Positions 11,113 through 22,660 of a stretch of DNA of 64,000 nt are shown one piece after another. The stretch covers positions 37,990,946 to 38,054,945 of the forward strand of contig NC_057926.1 in NCBI RefSeq assembly GCF_018873765.1. The letters are read 5' to 3'. Position numbers and translations under genes: made by a program. Each line of letters begins with the position of its first letter. Within the stretch, counting starts at the first letter, position 1. Origin of the DNA: Telopea speciosissima. Taxonomy: Eukaryota > Streptophyta > Magnoliopsida > Proteales > Proteaceae. The notes beneath the pieces were generated by a model. It was given only the letters and a program-made list of their open reading frames with translations. It made no database searches and was not told the DNA's origin.

Positions 11113-11784
11113 TGATAAACCCAAATTCACACCAACCAATCAGAGGCCGTCACATGTCCCGTCCCAAGAAGGTGGACCATGACAGGACCAGTGAAGGATC
11201 AAACACGGGCGCAGACCGCATGGCCCTCCACGGGCGCCGATCCGCATGACCACCCTCGAGCGGCCATCCGTATGACCACCCTACAGGAGTGACCTCGACA
11301 AACACAGGCGTAGACCCTGGTCTAAGATCAAGATACCACCGCCGCCATCAACAAGACATGCATCATCTTCAGACTCTAGACCACCGCCTATTAGCTGTAC
11401 AGTCCCATACAGATACAAACACCAGGCACCTTATCAGACAACGTATTAGCGTCTATCCGCTAGGTACATCAGCCCTACAAGGACACTACCACCTGTAGGG
11501 GACAACCAATCAAGGAAGAACCCTGCTACCTAGGGACTCTATCAACTACGAAGGATTACTCATTATCGACTGGGACTCTCCACACCGCTACACTCCACTA
11601 TAAAAGCAGAGGTACTCCACCCCATCAACCCATCTTGAATTCTATCATTCATCTATTTGCTCAGAGAGATCTAACTTAGGTATCGAAGAGTCTTAGGCCG
11701 GAACCACACCGGTTCTCCTTTGTCACCCTAGTCCTTTTGCAGGTTATAGCACTCGAGGGACCACCAACGATTTCCTGACGTTCA
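11113..11784 (+). mobile_element. solo LTR, Ty3/gypsy type, with TATTT target duplication
   Basis: This 672-bp segment starts TGATAAACCCAAATTC, ends CTGACGTTCA, and is flanked by a perfect 5-bp repeat TATTT (11108-11112 and 11785-11789). It has a TATA box CTATAAAAG near 11600 and the downstream signature TTAGGTATCGAAGAGTC, AGGCCGGAACCACACCGG, which recurs in the solo LTR at 59206-60057. No internal retroelement sequence adjoins it, so recombination between two LTRs probably removed the body. Open frames across it are spurious. Confidence 0.83.
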
Positions 11785-11789
11785 TATTT

Positions 11790-12346
11790 AATGGCCAAAA
11801 TAACCAAATCAGCCAATGCAAAAACTTATACAAACAATAAAATATAAAAATAGGGAAAAAGAACTTTGTCCCGCCTCTATTGATGTTTTTGTGTGCACTC
11901 TCATTGGCCCCGTACTGATGCAAGAGCCACGCTTCAAGATAGAGAACACGTTCCCATAAAAGTTGAATCATTAGATTAATTGATGGGAGGTACAGTGTGA
12001 GCCAATTAATAAACTCAAATTGGAACTATATAGAATAAATTCAAGTGGACAATTGCATATGAAATTCAAATGCTCCTTGAATTACCGCATTTTAAAATAG
12101 TTAGGGGTTCAATCCACTAGAAACCGATTGGGTTGTATCTTGATCTATGAATAGGATTACGGTTCACAATGATCTAGTTGGCCCTCTAAGTTTTTTATTT
12201 AGGAGAAAAAGATATCTACTTGGTGGTGTTTCCTACGCCCTCTCACAAGACACCGTGAGATGATGCCTCTGCCCCCTGGATAGATACCCAAGCGTGCTTA
12301 CCCATTGGCCCAAATGTTTGTGTAGAGACTAGAGACCATGCAACCA
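11790..12346. other. intergenic, no gene seen
   Basis: Nothing coding is supported. 11875-11950 carries the TGTGTGCACTCTCATTGG motif of the small-element family. 12215-12310 has CTACGCCCTCTCACAAGACAC and similar short-repeat sequence. Confidence 0.5.
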
Positions 12347-12545
12347 AGTAGAGATCTCGAGTTCGGTTCCTCTGCACATACCAACAGATGAACGTACATG
12401 TGAGAGCCAACCACCTGTCTTATTTTTGTCATTTACAAGGGGAGGAGAGGTTTTTACGGAAACAAAATTAAAATGTGATTGGGTCTGAGATGTATGTTCA
12501 CCTGTTGGTACATGCAGTTGATCCATTCTCGAGATCTCTTGCCCT
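12347..12545. mobile_element. foldback MITE, copy 1 (ACCAACAG-GTGAACGTACAT ends)
   Basis: The left arm AGAGATCTCGAG, ACATACCAACAGATGAACG, TACATGTGAGAGCC is repeated inverted at the right (TGTATGTTCACCTGTTGGTA, CTCGAGATCTCT). The core, ACCACCTGTCTTATTTTTG then CATTTACAAGGGGAGGAGAG, closely matches the element at 18600-18757, so both belong to one family. Non-coding. Confidence 0.75.
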
Positions 12546-15131
12546 TTTTTTAATGTTTAATTTAAACTTCAAAATTCAAAGGTCATTTTACTCACTGCAC
12601 TGTCTAAATGACACCACTATAGGTGTACTCAAAATTTCGACAACTGCTTTTTTATTGCCCCTTATTCCTAAAAGCTCTTTATATTAGGAGTAAAAGAGAT
12701 TTTCAATAATAATTAGAAGGTAACTTATTATTAGGTGTCATTGTCTTTTGCTTTGAATATACATGTGAAATGATATAATTTATCCTCGTGAAATATTTTA
12801 TACTAAAAGAGCAAAAAAGTAAAGTTACAAATTATTTGATATCTTTATTTTTCCCTCATTATTCATCCTTTTGGGGGTTTGTGGGGGGGGGGGGGGGGAG
12901 TTTGAGAGAAGCTGGTTAAGAGCTTGAGAGTCCAGACTAAACAATTTCTCAATTAACAGTTTTATTTCCCTAGCCATGTCCTATCATTAGGTCAATTCTC
13001 TCTCCAAAATATACAATACAAATAGGAAATGAGATTCATCCACTGCAGAAAATTCCTGTGTGCAGTGATATCTTTGCCATGGCAACTTTCTCAAACTTCG
13101 TGTACACAGATATGTCAAACTCAGCCCATTTGGTCTCTTCAGATGCAAAAAAGCAGGAATGACTGACACACACAGAAAAGGTCAGCCTTCCAAAGAATTT
13201 CAAACCACTAAAAAAATACGAGAAGAATCCAATGTGTTAGGATCCTCTGCATCACTCAACCCTGAATGACCCTGTATCAAGCTTCATTTTGATTATAAGG
13301 ACTGATGTGACTATCTCAACCCTTGATTGTATGAATGAATTTCAAGATAGACCACATGTCAAATTTTCGGGCTCCAAGCCACCTTAAATGTATTTTTCTT
13401 TGTATTTCCAACAGTATAAAATTGATCTTGTTCTCAACAAACTTTCCAACCTTCACCATGAGGCATAAAGAGTTCCATTTGGACTGAAAACTTGACACCT
13501 GAGTTGGGGAGGTGCCACTTGCAAAATTTTCATCCCATCTGAATTATCAAATGTCATTTATAGAGCCCTGATATAGGCTGATACAAGGTTAGGGTGGCAC
13601 AGAGGATCTGAATGTGAATCCAAAACACACTATCCATAAGTTGAGATTGGTTACAAAAGTTGACTTGTGGCTTACCTAGAAGATAGCCCAAATAGCTAGA
13701 ATGATCAAATCAGCCATCTAAATATCCGAAGAAACCACCTGTCAAGGGAACTTTTCCTCTCATGGATGGAGGAAACATCCCCCCCCCCCCCTCCCCAAAT
13801 ATACACATCCAATAACAATGAAATATTTTAAATGTATTACTTGTAATGGTTCACAGGAAACTTTCTATATCCAGAACATTAGATGGTTATGGAAGTGAAG
13901 CAGTAAAATATTTAAAGTTCTTCCATGGCACAATTCAAGTGAAAGATATGGTTTTTTATGCAATACAGCAATATAACAGTACAGTTTTGCATATTTACAA
14001 GCACCCCTACAGGTTTAGGATGGGTTTGTTCAGTTTACCATCGAATAGCCTCCTCTGTTAGTATAGAAGATGTGAAATGCAGCTTCTCAGCAGCTGTGAT
14101 TCCTTAGGAATGATGCAGGACGCAAAATGATGAAGAGACATAAGACAGCAAGTTCAGGGAAGACATGCTTGTCCAAATATAACAATCAATCTGTCTGAAA
14201 GAGGTCTAGATAAATTAATGTGTGTCAAGTAGGTAACCTGAAGCACCCAGAGCAGGTTTGGAGGAGACACAAGATGGCAAAACTTCAAGAACATTTTTTT
14301 TTGGATGAAACTTTCTACGACATTTTGACATGCAATGAACAAGTTTAAAACCATCTGGATCTTGCTCATTTTGCAATCGTGAATCAAAGGGGTCTACCTT
14401 TAAACAAAGAAAGAAAAACAGAGTAGGAAACAGAAAAGAAATCAGGTAGAACAGTGGGAGAGACAAAGGGATAGGATTTGGGATTTTATTTACAGCCAAG
14501 AAATTATAATTTTCTGCCACTACATAAGAATGTATTACCAAGGACGCTCTTGTTTCTGTAAGTCTTTTTTACTTTTTTTTGGGTGGGGTGGGGATGGACA
14601 GAAGCATTTGATCATCTACAATTTCCCAAAAATGAACAATAAAATAATAGTAACATATGTAAATATGTTTCCAATTGAGCCAAGGTATCAGAAATCAAAA
14701 CACCATGAAATTCCATGTAAGCATATAAACGATAAGAAAGAGATCTGAGATCTAGAATTACTCTTAAAATTTACTAGTATTACAGTGATGAAGATTTTGG
14801 TTTAAAAAACTAGGACAATATGGTATTTCAACTGTGATTAATAAAGACATCAGGTTACAAAGTGATTGCAGCTCCAAACTTTCTGATCCTGAAAGTTGAA
14901 GTCTTAAAGCTACTAAACAATTGGAGCTAAGACAAGAACTCAAATGATACTGCATAGACAAAAAAAGTGTACCCTCAAACCAGAACTAGAGCCGCACAGC
15001 TCATTAAATCCCAATAGTTTGGAATGTTGGATGATTCAAACTATCTTCTCCTGAGTATAACTTTTCAGTCCACATCAATTAGTCTAAAAAATGTTCTGTG
15101 CAATTGCCAATTACTCGAGCATTTTTTCCAT
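12546..15131. other. intergenic; one possible minus-strand exon
   Basis: No gene is firmly supported. There are poly-G (12880-12898) and poly-C (13780-13795) runs. On the minus strand, 14400-14215 is open after a fair acceptor (a pyrimidine-rich tract ending TTTAAAG) and would encode VDPFDSRLQNEQDPDGFKL and more. I do not recognise it. It could be an alternative 3' exon of the CCCH gene just upstream, a separate small gene, or chance. Confidence 0.35.
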
Positions 15132-17328
15132 CTATCGAGCTGGTTCCCACTCATAATCATCAATCCAATCACCATATATCCTGCTGATCTTGTCTGGGCC
15201 CTTCCATTTCTGAAGAGGCCTCTGCCCTTGCCTTTGGCTTAAAGCCAAAGACCTCTGTGATGGAACTCCCATGTGATAAACATCTGTATGAGGAATTGAT
15301 GTAATAGATGCTACCACTGTATCTGTCTGGGTTTTTGAAGACACTCTTACTTGCTTTGAGTCAGGAGGGGCTGTAGAGTCTCCACCTTCCATATCCACAA
15401 GTCCTCCGCCATACCTGTGCAACTCTGTTTCCAAAGATTGAATTGTAGTAAAATTGGGGGTTCAAGTGGGATCCCTTACACCTAAAATTTGTAGCAGAAC
15501 AACACATTTGATGAACATATAAAAATACGGTCAAACTAAGTGAACATTATGTCTTACAATGGGGTTTCCCTTTTTTTTTTTTTTTTTTAATAAACTTCAT
15601 TAGTTGTTTTTCTTGACTTCAAATAACTATTAAAAGGTGCTCTTCTCCAGTTACCTTGTATGTGTTAGGATTCCGTACTTTAATAAGTTTGTCTACTTTA
15701 TGAAATCACCATCAAATGACTTAGAAATTGGTATACAACCACCCAATTTGCAAGGTGCTCTTAAAAGAGCATCCCAGTGCACAAGGCTCCTGCTATTGCA
15801 AGGTGCTCTTTCCGCTAGTGAATTAGGTAGCTATGCTACATAGCACCTACAAACAGCAACTAGCCAATCAACCTGAACGGCTCACCTCTTCAACGGGTTA
15901 TAGCCACAAAATAAAATCAACTTAATAATCATAAACTCAAAAGAATGGCCTGCTTCAACAGTAATCAAATCTTATCCTTTTCAACATTAGCTTAAATCAT
16001 AAGAAAAATGTCATTTAAAAAATCACAAGATAGTGAAGCTTTTGGCAATAGCCCACCCAAAACATGGGCAGTCCAGGTTATAGAGCAGGTCATAACAAGC
16101 ATATATTATGTTGACAGACCCAGGTGCATTGACTTGAATAAATTTTTTTAGTTAATTCACCATTTTTTTTGTTGTTGTTTTTTGGGGATGGTGGTGGTAA
16201 GTACTGCAGTATTGCTCAACGAGTATCCCACCCAAGGGAAGCAATAACAAATCTAAGCCCTTGAGCTGTACAGCAAATGGGATTTTTTTAAATGACAGTT
16301 GAGATCAGTAGGATAGAGCTAACATGATAAGTGGTTCCTTGGTTGCTCTTCCATAATAGCAGAAGATTAAGCAATGCTTTTCTTTTTGACATGGACACAT
16401 TGCATATTCATTTTAAGCAAACATCTGCAGGCTACTTAATTAGCAAACTCAGTTGTCTAACGAAACAAATAACGTTTATGGAAGATCATAATGTAAGAAT
16501 TCTCTTCTCAAGAAACGAATTCATTCACACAAGTGAAATAGAAAAAAGGTAATTGGTAGACAAGATCATACCGCTTAAGCCATGAGCAAAGTGGCACTTG
16601 CTTCCAAATGGGCAGTACCCAGTCGTCTCCCACTTGTTACAGATCCTAGTTTTCCAATTTGAAGGCTTCTGATTCTGTCCATTCCCATTGTTACCATATC
16701 CACCACCAACAGTTGGACCCAAACTGATGGCCACACTCTCTCGAGCTTTAGACTGTTCATCATGGAGGAAAGTGCAATTATCTCCATATGGACACCCCTC
16801 TTCAGTGTAGAACTTCTTACAATGCCTCCCTTTATAAGATCTCTGACTCTCTCCACTCCCACCAGAAATAATAGTTGGAATCTGGTGTTCTTCCCTGGGT
16901 TCTGAAGACACACCTCGTTCCTCCTCCTGGGCTGCCACAATTTCCTGCCAATTGGGAGGAGGCTTACGAAGTTCTTCAATCCCATGAGCAAAGTTGCAGT
17001 TAGTGATGTAAGGGCAAGTCCCTGCACGAAACTTGCAGCAGAGTTTAGTCTTGAAGAACATCTTCCCAATCGCTTTGGATCGATCACGATCTCTGCTTAA
17101 CCCACTTCCTTGGGAATCTCCTCTGGTTTTCTTGTTCGGAGGTTCGCTCCCAGATCGAGTTTGAGACTGTCTCCCATCATAATTCGAGTTCGAAGGAGTG
17201 TCAGCAGATGCATCTCCAATCCAAGCTCCGTAATCATCCTCAGTAGCCCAAATTGCTTGGTCACCTAACCCAGGAATCCAATTGTCTCCACCACCACCAA
17301 TTTGCCCAACATCTCCACCGTAATCCAT
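15132..17328 (-). CDS. CCCH-type zinc finger protein, three fingers
   Basis: Two coding exons, 17328-16572 and 15424-15132 (intron 16571-15425, GT-AG, joining inside a Glu codon), give 349 residues. An acidic, Gly-rich N-terminus is followed by CCCH fingers at about 97-115 (C-x7-C-x5-C-x3-H), 170-189 and 230-249 (both C-x8-C-x5-C-x3-H). The exon-2 tail reads SELHRYGGGLVDMEGG and ends near KWKGPDKISRIYGDWIDD, which I recognise from the Arabidopsis C3H12-like clade (from memory, not by search). Such proteins usually bind RNA; target and role are not shown here. The start is the first ATG in frame, matching the family's MD(Y)G-rich start. The acceptor was chosen because it joins HGLS to ELHRYGGG without loss. 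Confidence 0.9.
15731..15840. repeat. SINE-like fragment in the intron of the CCCH gene
   Basis: The sequence GAGCATCCCAGTGCACAAGG then CTCCTGCTATTGCAAGG resembles the 3' body of Au-type plant SINEs (compare 45921-46098, GCGTACCCAGTCCATGAGG). It is flanked by a short GCAAGGTGCTCTT duplication. It is partial, without promoter boxes. Confidence 0.45.
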
Positions 17329-18290
17329 GACAGGAGAAACCCACCAGCCTAATCTATTTTAGATTAAAAAAAAGAAGGAAATATTTTGAACCAAATACAA
17401 AGAACTCAGCCTCGAAAACCCACAAATTGAAACGAATTCAAATAATGGAAATATACGGAGAAGAGCAGATTTATGAAACCCTGGATTCATCAATTCAAGC
17501 AAATTCCCAAATGGGTCTTTCACAGATACCTAATTAAACTCAACAATAAACAGGTTGAACTAATTTTTTTTGCTAAAATATTAATCTCATTTAAGCAAGA
17601 AAAACAACAACAGCTTCAAACGGGGTAAGATCCTTTAAATCTAATATATTACACCAAAGATCACCAATTTTTACTCTTACACTGATTTACAACAACAAAA
17701 TTCCTCCAAAAACAAGAAGAGTAGATAAAATTCAGAAAAAAAAAAAGAAAAGAAATACAAGAGCTAGAACCCAATAAATAAAAGAAATTTCGGGATCGAA
17801 TCGAAGCAAAAGTGGGTAAGAACCTCACATACTAAAAAAGAAGAGTATCTAGAGATTTGGATAGTAATGACAGGTTTGATTTGAGAAGGAATAAACGAAG
17901 ACACTCTGTAAGGGTGGAGAGTGAGAGAAAAAAACCTGTAGTGCCCATTAGAGAGAACAACAGGAAAGGTAAAGAGTAAAAGTTTGTATTAGGCATTTAG
18001 TTGCCTCTCTCTCTCTCTCTTCTCTCTCTTCTCTCTCGCCAAGTAAAAGGAGTAGAGGATAAAAAATCATTTTTTGCTTTTTCCTTTCTTCGTTCTCTGT
18101 GTCTGTATATGTGTGTGTGTGAAGCTTAGACATGGAGTAATTTTGGCATTTTCTGGATGTATTGGATGGTTTGGATGTCCTCTTTGTGTATCCTTTCTTT
18201 CCTTTTTGGCTAATCAATCTTTTTTTTTTGGGTAAAGTTTTGGCTAATCAATGAAGAAGGGGAAAGAAGCTCCAGAATAAATTCTTCTCC
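17329..18290 (-). promoter_or_regulatory. 5' leader and promoter region of the CCCH gene
   Basis: Upstream of the CCCH start the DNA is AT-rich with no other gene. On the minus strand 18046-18001 is a GA-repeat tract (AGAGAGAGAGAAGAGAGA), common in plant 5' leaders and core promoters. The leader may contain an intron, but I could not fix its sites. TATA and transcription start were not determined. Confidence 0.4.
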
Positions 18291-18599
18291 ATGCCTCGCA
18301 GTTTGGGCTTGAGAGATCGACACGTGGAAGATGCGATATCCATCGATGCAAAAAGAAAGAAAAAAGAAACTAGGTTAATCGAGCTTGCATCTTTGGATGA
18401 ACATCTTCCACGTATTGAGCTCTCAGACTTGAACTACAAGGCACAGATGAAAGAATTGCAGAGAATTTTAATTCGGAAGCTCACCAATCCAGTTTTACAC
18501 GTGGCATCTGAGATGGCATCCAAAATCTAAGTTTTGTTTTTTTTTTCTGCCATGTCATTCTCTTTCCAAGTGGCAAGCTTCATTTCATTGAGTTCAATT

Positions 18600-18757
18600 C
18601 TCTCCATGTACGTCCGGGTGAATGTACAATGTGAGAGTGAGAGTCAACCACATGTCCCATTTTTGCCATTTACAAGGGGAAGAGGGGTATTTATGGAAAC
18701 AAAAGGAACATGTGGTTGCCTCTTTGATGTACGTTCACCTGCATGTACGTGTAGATG
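18600..18757. mobile_element. foldback MITE, copy 2
   Basis: Ends are inverted (ATGTACGTCCGGGTGAATGT and, on the other strand, CGTACATGCAGGTGAACGTA). The core (CAACCACATGTCCCATTTTT, GCCATTTACAAGGGGAAGAG) matches the element at 12347-12545. Non-coding; limits approximate. Confidence 0.72.
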
Positions 18758-19144
18758 ATAAATTCTCTCATTTCATAAGCCTCCATGAAAAGGAAATAGG
18801 CCTAGTGTCATTGAATCGGGTGCTTGGAGAACGAGTGGATCATTTGGACCGCACATGCAAGCGCATATGCAGGCAGGATTTTTGCCTTTTTATGGGGGCA
18901 CTGTGGTACTTTCGCATGCTTCTGTGTCTAGGCACAGGAACCACGTGGGCCGTACAATCAAGTAAAGTTCTATTCTCTATTTAGGATAATTCTTAGGAGG
19001 CAATTTACAATGTTTCGGATGGGAGCGTGCAGTTTCGATTTTGAGCTGACTATTGTGGTCAGTGGTAATCTTCTCCCCTAAGTCATGCCTTGGTCATAGT
19101 CTCACAAACATAGAAAGAGCATGAATCACTCGCAGAATATAAAA

Positions 19145-20478
19145 GGGTTAAATACGCGTACCCGCCTGTAATGCACCCAATATTCCTCGTACCCCCCTAA
19201 GCTTCTGATAAGTCCACGTACCACCCCTGCTTTACCCCCCTAATGCCATTTAAGTCCACACCAAGTATTAAATACTAAAAAATTACCAAACTACCCTTTC
19301 TTCTATCTTTTCTATAATTTGAAAAGACCAAATTGCCTTGACCTATTTGCTAAATTTTGAAAAGACCAAAATGCCCTCATCTTCCCCAAATCATCATCTT
19401 CTTTTACATACCCACCACCGCCACCCGCCATTAACATCATCACAACATAACCGATCCATCATCCCATCTATTATTCATCTTACTTCATCTTCTACTTATT
19501 AGCCAAAGATATTGTCAAACTGCAACTTCCTTTATTTTATCTTCTACATCAATCTTGTAATGTCAAAGATCAAAGCTGACACCATAACAAACCTTAATGG
19601 GAGACTTCAGAATCAGGATTGGCAGCACCGAATAAAACGCTGGTTATAAAGGGGGAAAAATTGAAAATAAACGGAAACCCTAGAAATTTAGCCAAACTGA
19701 AAGACAATCCTAACCTAAACAAAATTAGTTACACATTCAATCGACTGTTGCATCTAATGTTCACAAAACTATATAATCCTAACCCTAGATAAGCTTCGAG
19801 AATTGCATCTATAGATCACAAAAAAAGGATTAACATGTATCATCCATGACTGGAAAGATAAGAGTAAAATCCGAAAGATCACAGACCTTTCCAGATGAAG
19901 TATTGGATGCCATTTTCGATGTCGAGCACCTTTCAATAATTCATAATTCCTTCAACTCGTCTATTACCAATCCATCATCCCATCTATTATGCATCTTTCG
20001 TCTCTCTTGTCAGACCAATTTCAAGCATTGGTGAGGTGCTTTGGTAAGGGCGATGGTGTTGGTGGAGGAATAGGCAAGGGAAAGGGACTTGGTGGTGGAA
20101 TCGGTAAAGGTGGAGGAGTTGGAGGTGGTGCTGGAGGTGGGGCTTCATGGTGGTGATGGTGTTAATGGTGGGTGGTGGTGGTAGTATTGGGTATGTAAAA
20201 GAAGATGATGATTTGGGGAAGATGAGGGCATTTTAGTCTTTTCAAATTTTAGCAAATAGGTCAGGGCAATTAGGTCTTTTCAAGTTTTTGAAAAGATAGA
20301 AGAAAGGGTAGTTTGATCATTTTTTACCATTTAATACCTAGTGTGGACTTAAATGGCATTAGGGGGGTAAAGCAGGGGTGGTACGTGGAATATTGAGGGG
20401 CGGTACGTGGACTTATCAGAAGCTTAGGGGGGTACGAGGAATATTGGGTGCATTACAGGGGGTACATGTATTTAACCC
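19145..20478. mobile_element. Mutator-like element with ~300-bp inverted repeats (Pack-MULE-like)
   Basis: The element starts GGGTTAAATACGCGTACCC and ends with its inverse (GGGTACATGTATTTAACCC). Arms of about 300 bp (19145-19443 and 20151-20478) are inverted copies, including GTACCCCCCTAAGCTTCTGA against TCAGAAGCTTAGGGGGGTAC. A perfect 9-bp direct repeat AATATAAAA flanks it (19136-19144, 20479-20487), the hallmark of Mutator transposition. There is no transposase. The ~700-bp interior contains a glycine-rich coding fragment and a short internal duplication (CCATCATCCCATCTATTAT, near 19463 and 19972). It would need a MULE transposase from elsewhere to move. Confidence 0.88.
20043..20156 (+). 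pseudogene. glycine-rich protein fragment captured in the MULE
   Basis: One frame reads a regular GGGxGKGxG array: GKGDGVGGGIGKGKGLGGG, then IGKGGGVGGGAGGGASWW and a TGA. This resembles plant glycine-rich cell-wall-type proteins and has no start codon or signal peptide in place. It sits just inside the right arm and is partly repeat-like, so capture of a host gene fragment is inferred rather than proved. A simple GGTGGN expansion is the alternative. Confidence 0.5.
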
Positions 20479-20835
20479 AATATAAAAATGGCCAGCACCT
20501 CTCATACTCCGACCCAATTTTATAGTAGTTACCTACAAATAAAAATAAAAAATAAAAAAAATGAAAGAACGCTATCTGGTCATGTGCAGCATGCGGTTCC
20601 TACGCCTAGACACAAGGCTGCGCGAAATGACTACCATATCCTCATGTAAAGAAAGTTCCAGAACCATAATAAATCTTTGTCTTCTTTATTTGTTTTTCTC
20701 ACTCCCTTGCATTGTGCTTTGAGTATGTGAGGAAAAACTTTTGTTTAACCGTTCATATTTGTAAATTCTTGGAAAAACTTGAGTCTATTCCTTTTAGCTT
20801 TACATTCCCAATTTAGCCCTTCTTAGGTTGCTATC
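20479..20835. other. spacer between MULE and gypsy element
   Basis: No gene. 20566-20640 begins GAACGCTATCTGGTCATGTG and contains CCTACGCCTAGACACAAGG, related to the ends of the elements at 5368 and 48952, so it is probably a partial copy. Confidence 0.45.
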
Positions 20836-21406
20836 TATCACAGCCCGCCCAACAAAGGCCCACGGGCCTAACTTGCAAGCCTATGGACTTGGACATTAGG
20901 CTAAGACCAAGTCCATGGCCTAGAACTCTTTACACTTGAAGGGAGTCTAGACATGTTTTAAAACATTTAAAAGAAAGGATGGTTAAGGAAAGTTCTAGAG
21001 AAGCCTTGTAAATAGCTAAGGAAGGAGGAGACTTCTAGAGTCTCCAAGTAGCTAGAATCCTCCACAAAGGAGGTGAGAAGGTTCTAGTCTCTTAGGCTAG
21101 AAATTTCCTAGCCATTGGATAGATGATACATGTAAAGATCTTAGACATTCTTTGGGTTCTTGGTTGCCAATAAATAGAGGTTACCTCATTTGGACAAGGC
21201 ACCATCCAACCAACCAACCAAGCAAGTGAGCTATTAAGCATTGTAATCCAAGCTTTTGACCAATACAAGTTCATTCTCTCAAACTCTCTCTTATGTTCTC
21301 TAAGTTCTCTTCCCAAGTCCCTCAAGGAGTGGTGAAAGGCTGACTTAGTGCTAACAAGAGTGCTAAGTGTCGGCGCGGTTGCTTAGTAAGGTCTAAGGCC
21401 GTGACA
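20836..21406 (+). repeat. gypsy 5' LTR
   Basis: 571 bp, starting TATCACAGCCCGCCCAAC (normally TGTCACGG, as in the 3' LTR) and ending GTCTAAGGCCGTGACA. It has a TATA-like CAATAAATAGAGG near 21170. It is highly similar along its length to 23656-24236, with scattered substitutions and small indels. Confidence 0.92.
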
Positions 21407-21410
21407 ATTC

Positions 21411-21422
21411 TGGTATCAGAGC
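21411..21422 (+). other. gypsy primer binding site
   Basis: TGGTATCAGAGC, exact for initiator methionine tRNA, four bases after the end of the 5' LTR. Confidence 0.9.
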
Positions 21423-21451
21423 TTCGGTTGCGAGGGAGTATACTTGTGGAG

Positions 21452-22660
21452 ATGTCTACTAACCCTTCAGAGGTCGTGAACATGTTGATGAATGAGCAAG
21501 TCCGTGGAAGGCAGGCCATTCCCAACAAGGAGAAGCGAAGAGGCAAAGATAAATTCGTAGATGTTGGTGGTGCTGTGGAGCCACGCTTAGCTCGGGTGGA
21601 GCTAGCAACGACCGAGGTGAAGGAGCGCCTTGATGTTGTGGAGCAAAGCGGAGAGGAGCTCGAAGGCCACGTCGTGGAGCTCAAGGAGGAGCTTGTGATC
21701 CAAATGGGGGAGCTCAAGGAGTCCCTACAAAGCACTCTCAACACCATAGTACACGCCAAACAGGAGGAGTTTGCCACCTTCAAGACTCAAGTGTGGGAGG
21801 CATTGGCGAAGATGGATGCTCGCATCAATGAAGTACAAGCTGATTGGGTCATGTGTAGGAGGGCAGCAGCCGGGGGAGCCACTACCTCACGTGAAGTGTC
21901 TAGGGTAGAGATACCAAGGCCTAAGGTGTTCGACAGGAAGAGAGACGCGCGGGAAGTCGACAACTTCTTGTGGCACATGGAGAGGTACTTTGAGGCGATG
22001 GCACTCGAGGATGAACCTACTAAGGTACGGATGGCTATACTCCACCTCACTGATACATCGACTCTATGGTGGCATAGAAGGCATGCAGATATAAAAAAAG
22101 GTATGTGCACCATAGATACATGGGATAGTTTTAAGAATGAACTTAAAAGGTAATTCTATCCCGGGAATGCTACCTTCTTGGCAAGAAGGAACATCAAAAG
22201 GCTCAGGCATACTGGGTCTATTCGGGACTATGTCAAAGAGTTCACCACACTTGCGCTCGATGTCCTGAGTATGACCGACGAGAAATTATTGTTCAACTTC
22301 ATAGATAGTCTTTAAAACTGGGCTGCGCAAGAGCTGCAACGCGGTGGTGTGCAAGACCTTGCTTCAGCCTTAGCAGCAGCAGAATCATTGATGGAGTTCC
22401 AAAGAGAAGACAAGCCAAGAAAGAGCAATGGTGAGAACTGTAGGGGAGACCAAGGTTCTGATGCTCATCACCCCAAGGAAGACAGTAGCAAACCCTCTTC
22501 AGGCAAGAAGGGAAAGCTTTGACTTGACAAGAAGGATAAGTTCAAGCCCAAAGACAAGTCTTTCTTGTGTGATGGGCCACACTGGGCAAGGGACTGCCCA
22601 AAGAGGAAGGCCTTAAGTGCCCTACTCTAGGAGAAGAGTAAGGAAGAAGAGCCGGTTCTT
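21452..22660 (+). pseudogene. gypsy gag, interrupted
   Basis: From ATG 21452 (MSTNPSEVVNMLMNEQV) the frame has a predicted coiled coil (EELEGHVVELKEELVIQMGE) and the gypsy gag core (VDNFLWHMERYFEAMALED, then LWWHRRHADI and WDSFKNELKR). It stops with TAA at 22151-22153. Similarity continues past the stop (FYPGNATFLARRNIKRLRHT, DYVKEFTTLALDVLSM) with further stops. A CCHC-like remnant (FLCDGPHWARDCPKRKA) lies around 22560-22612. Gag would have formed the particle shell; this copy cannot make it whole. Confidence 0.85.

Noticed and set aside
11058..11498. Two plus-strand open frames
   Set aside because: They fall across the solo LTR 11113-11784 and show no domain.
18291..18530. 79-residue frame starting MPRSLGLRDRHVEDAIS
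   Set aside because: No recognised domain, sits in the promoter side of the CCCH gene, and contains inverted CACGTGGAAGATG/CATCTTCCACGT sequence that looks like a small palindrome rather than coding DNA.
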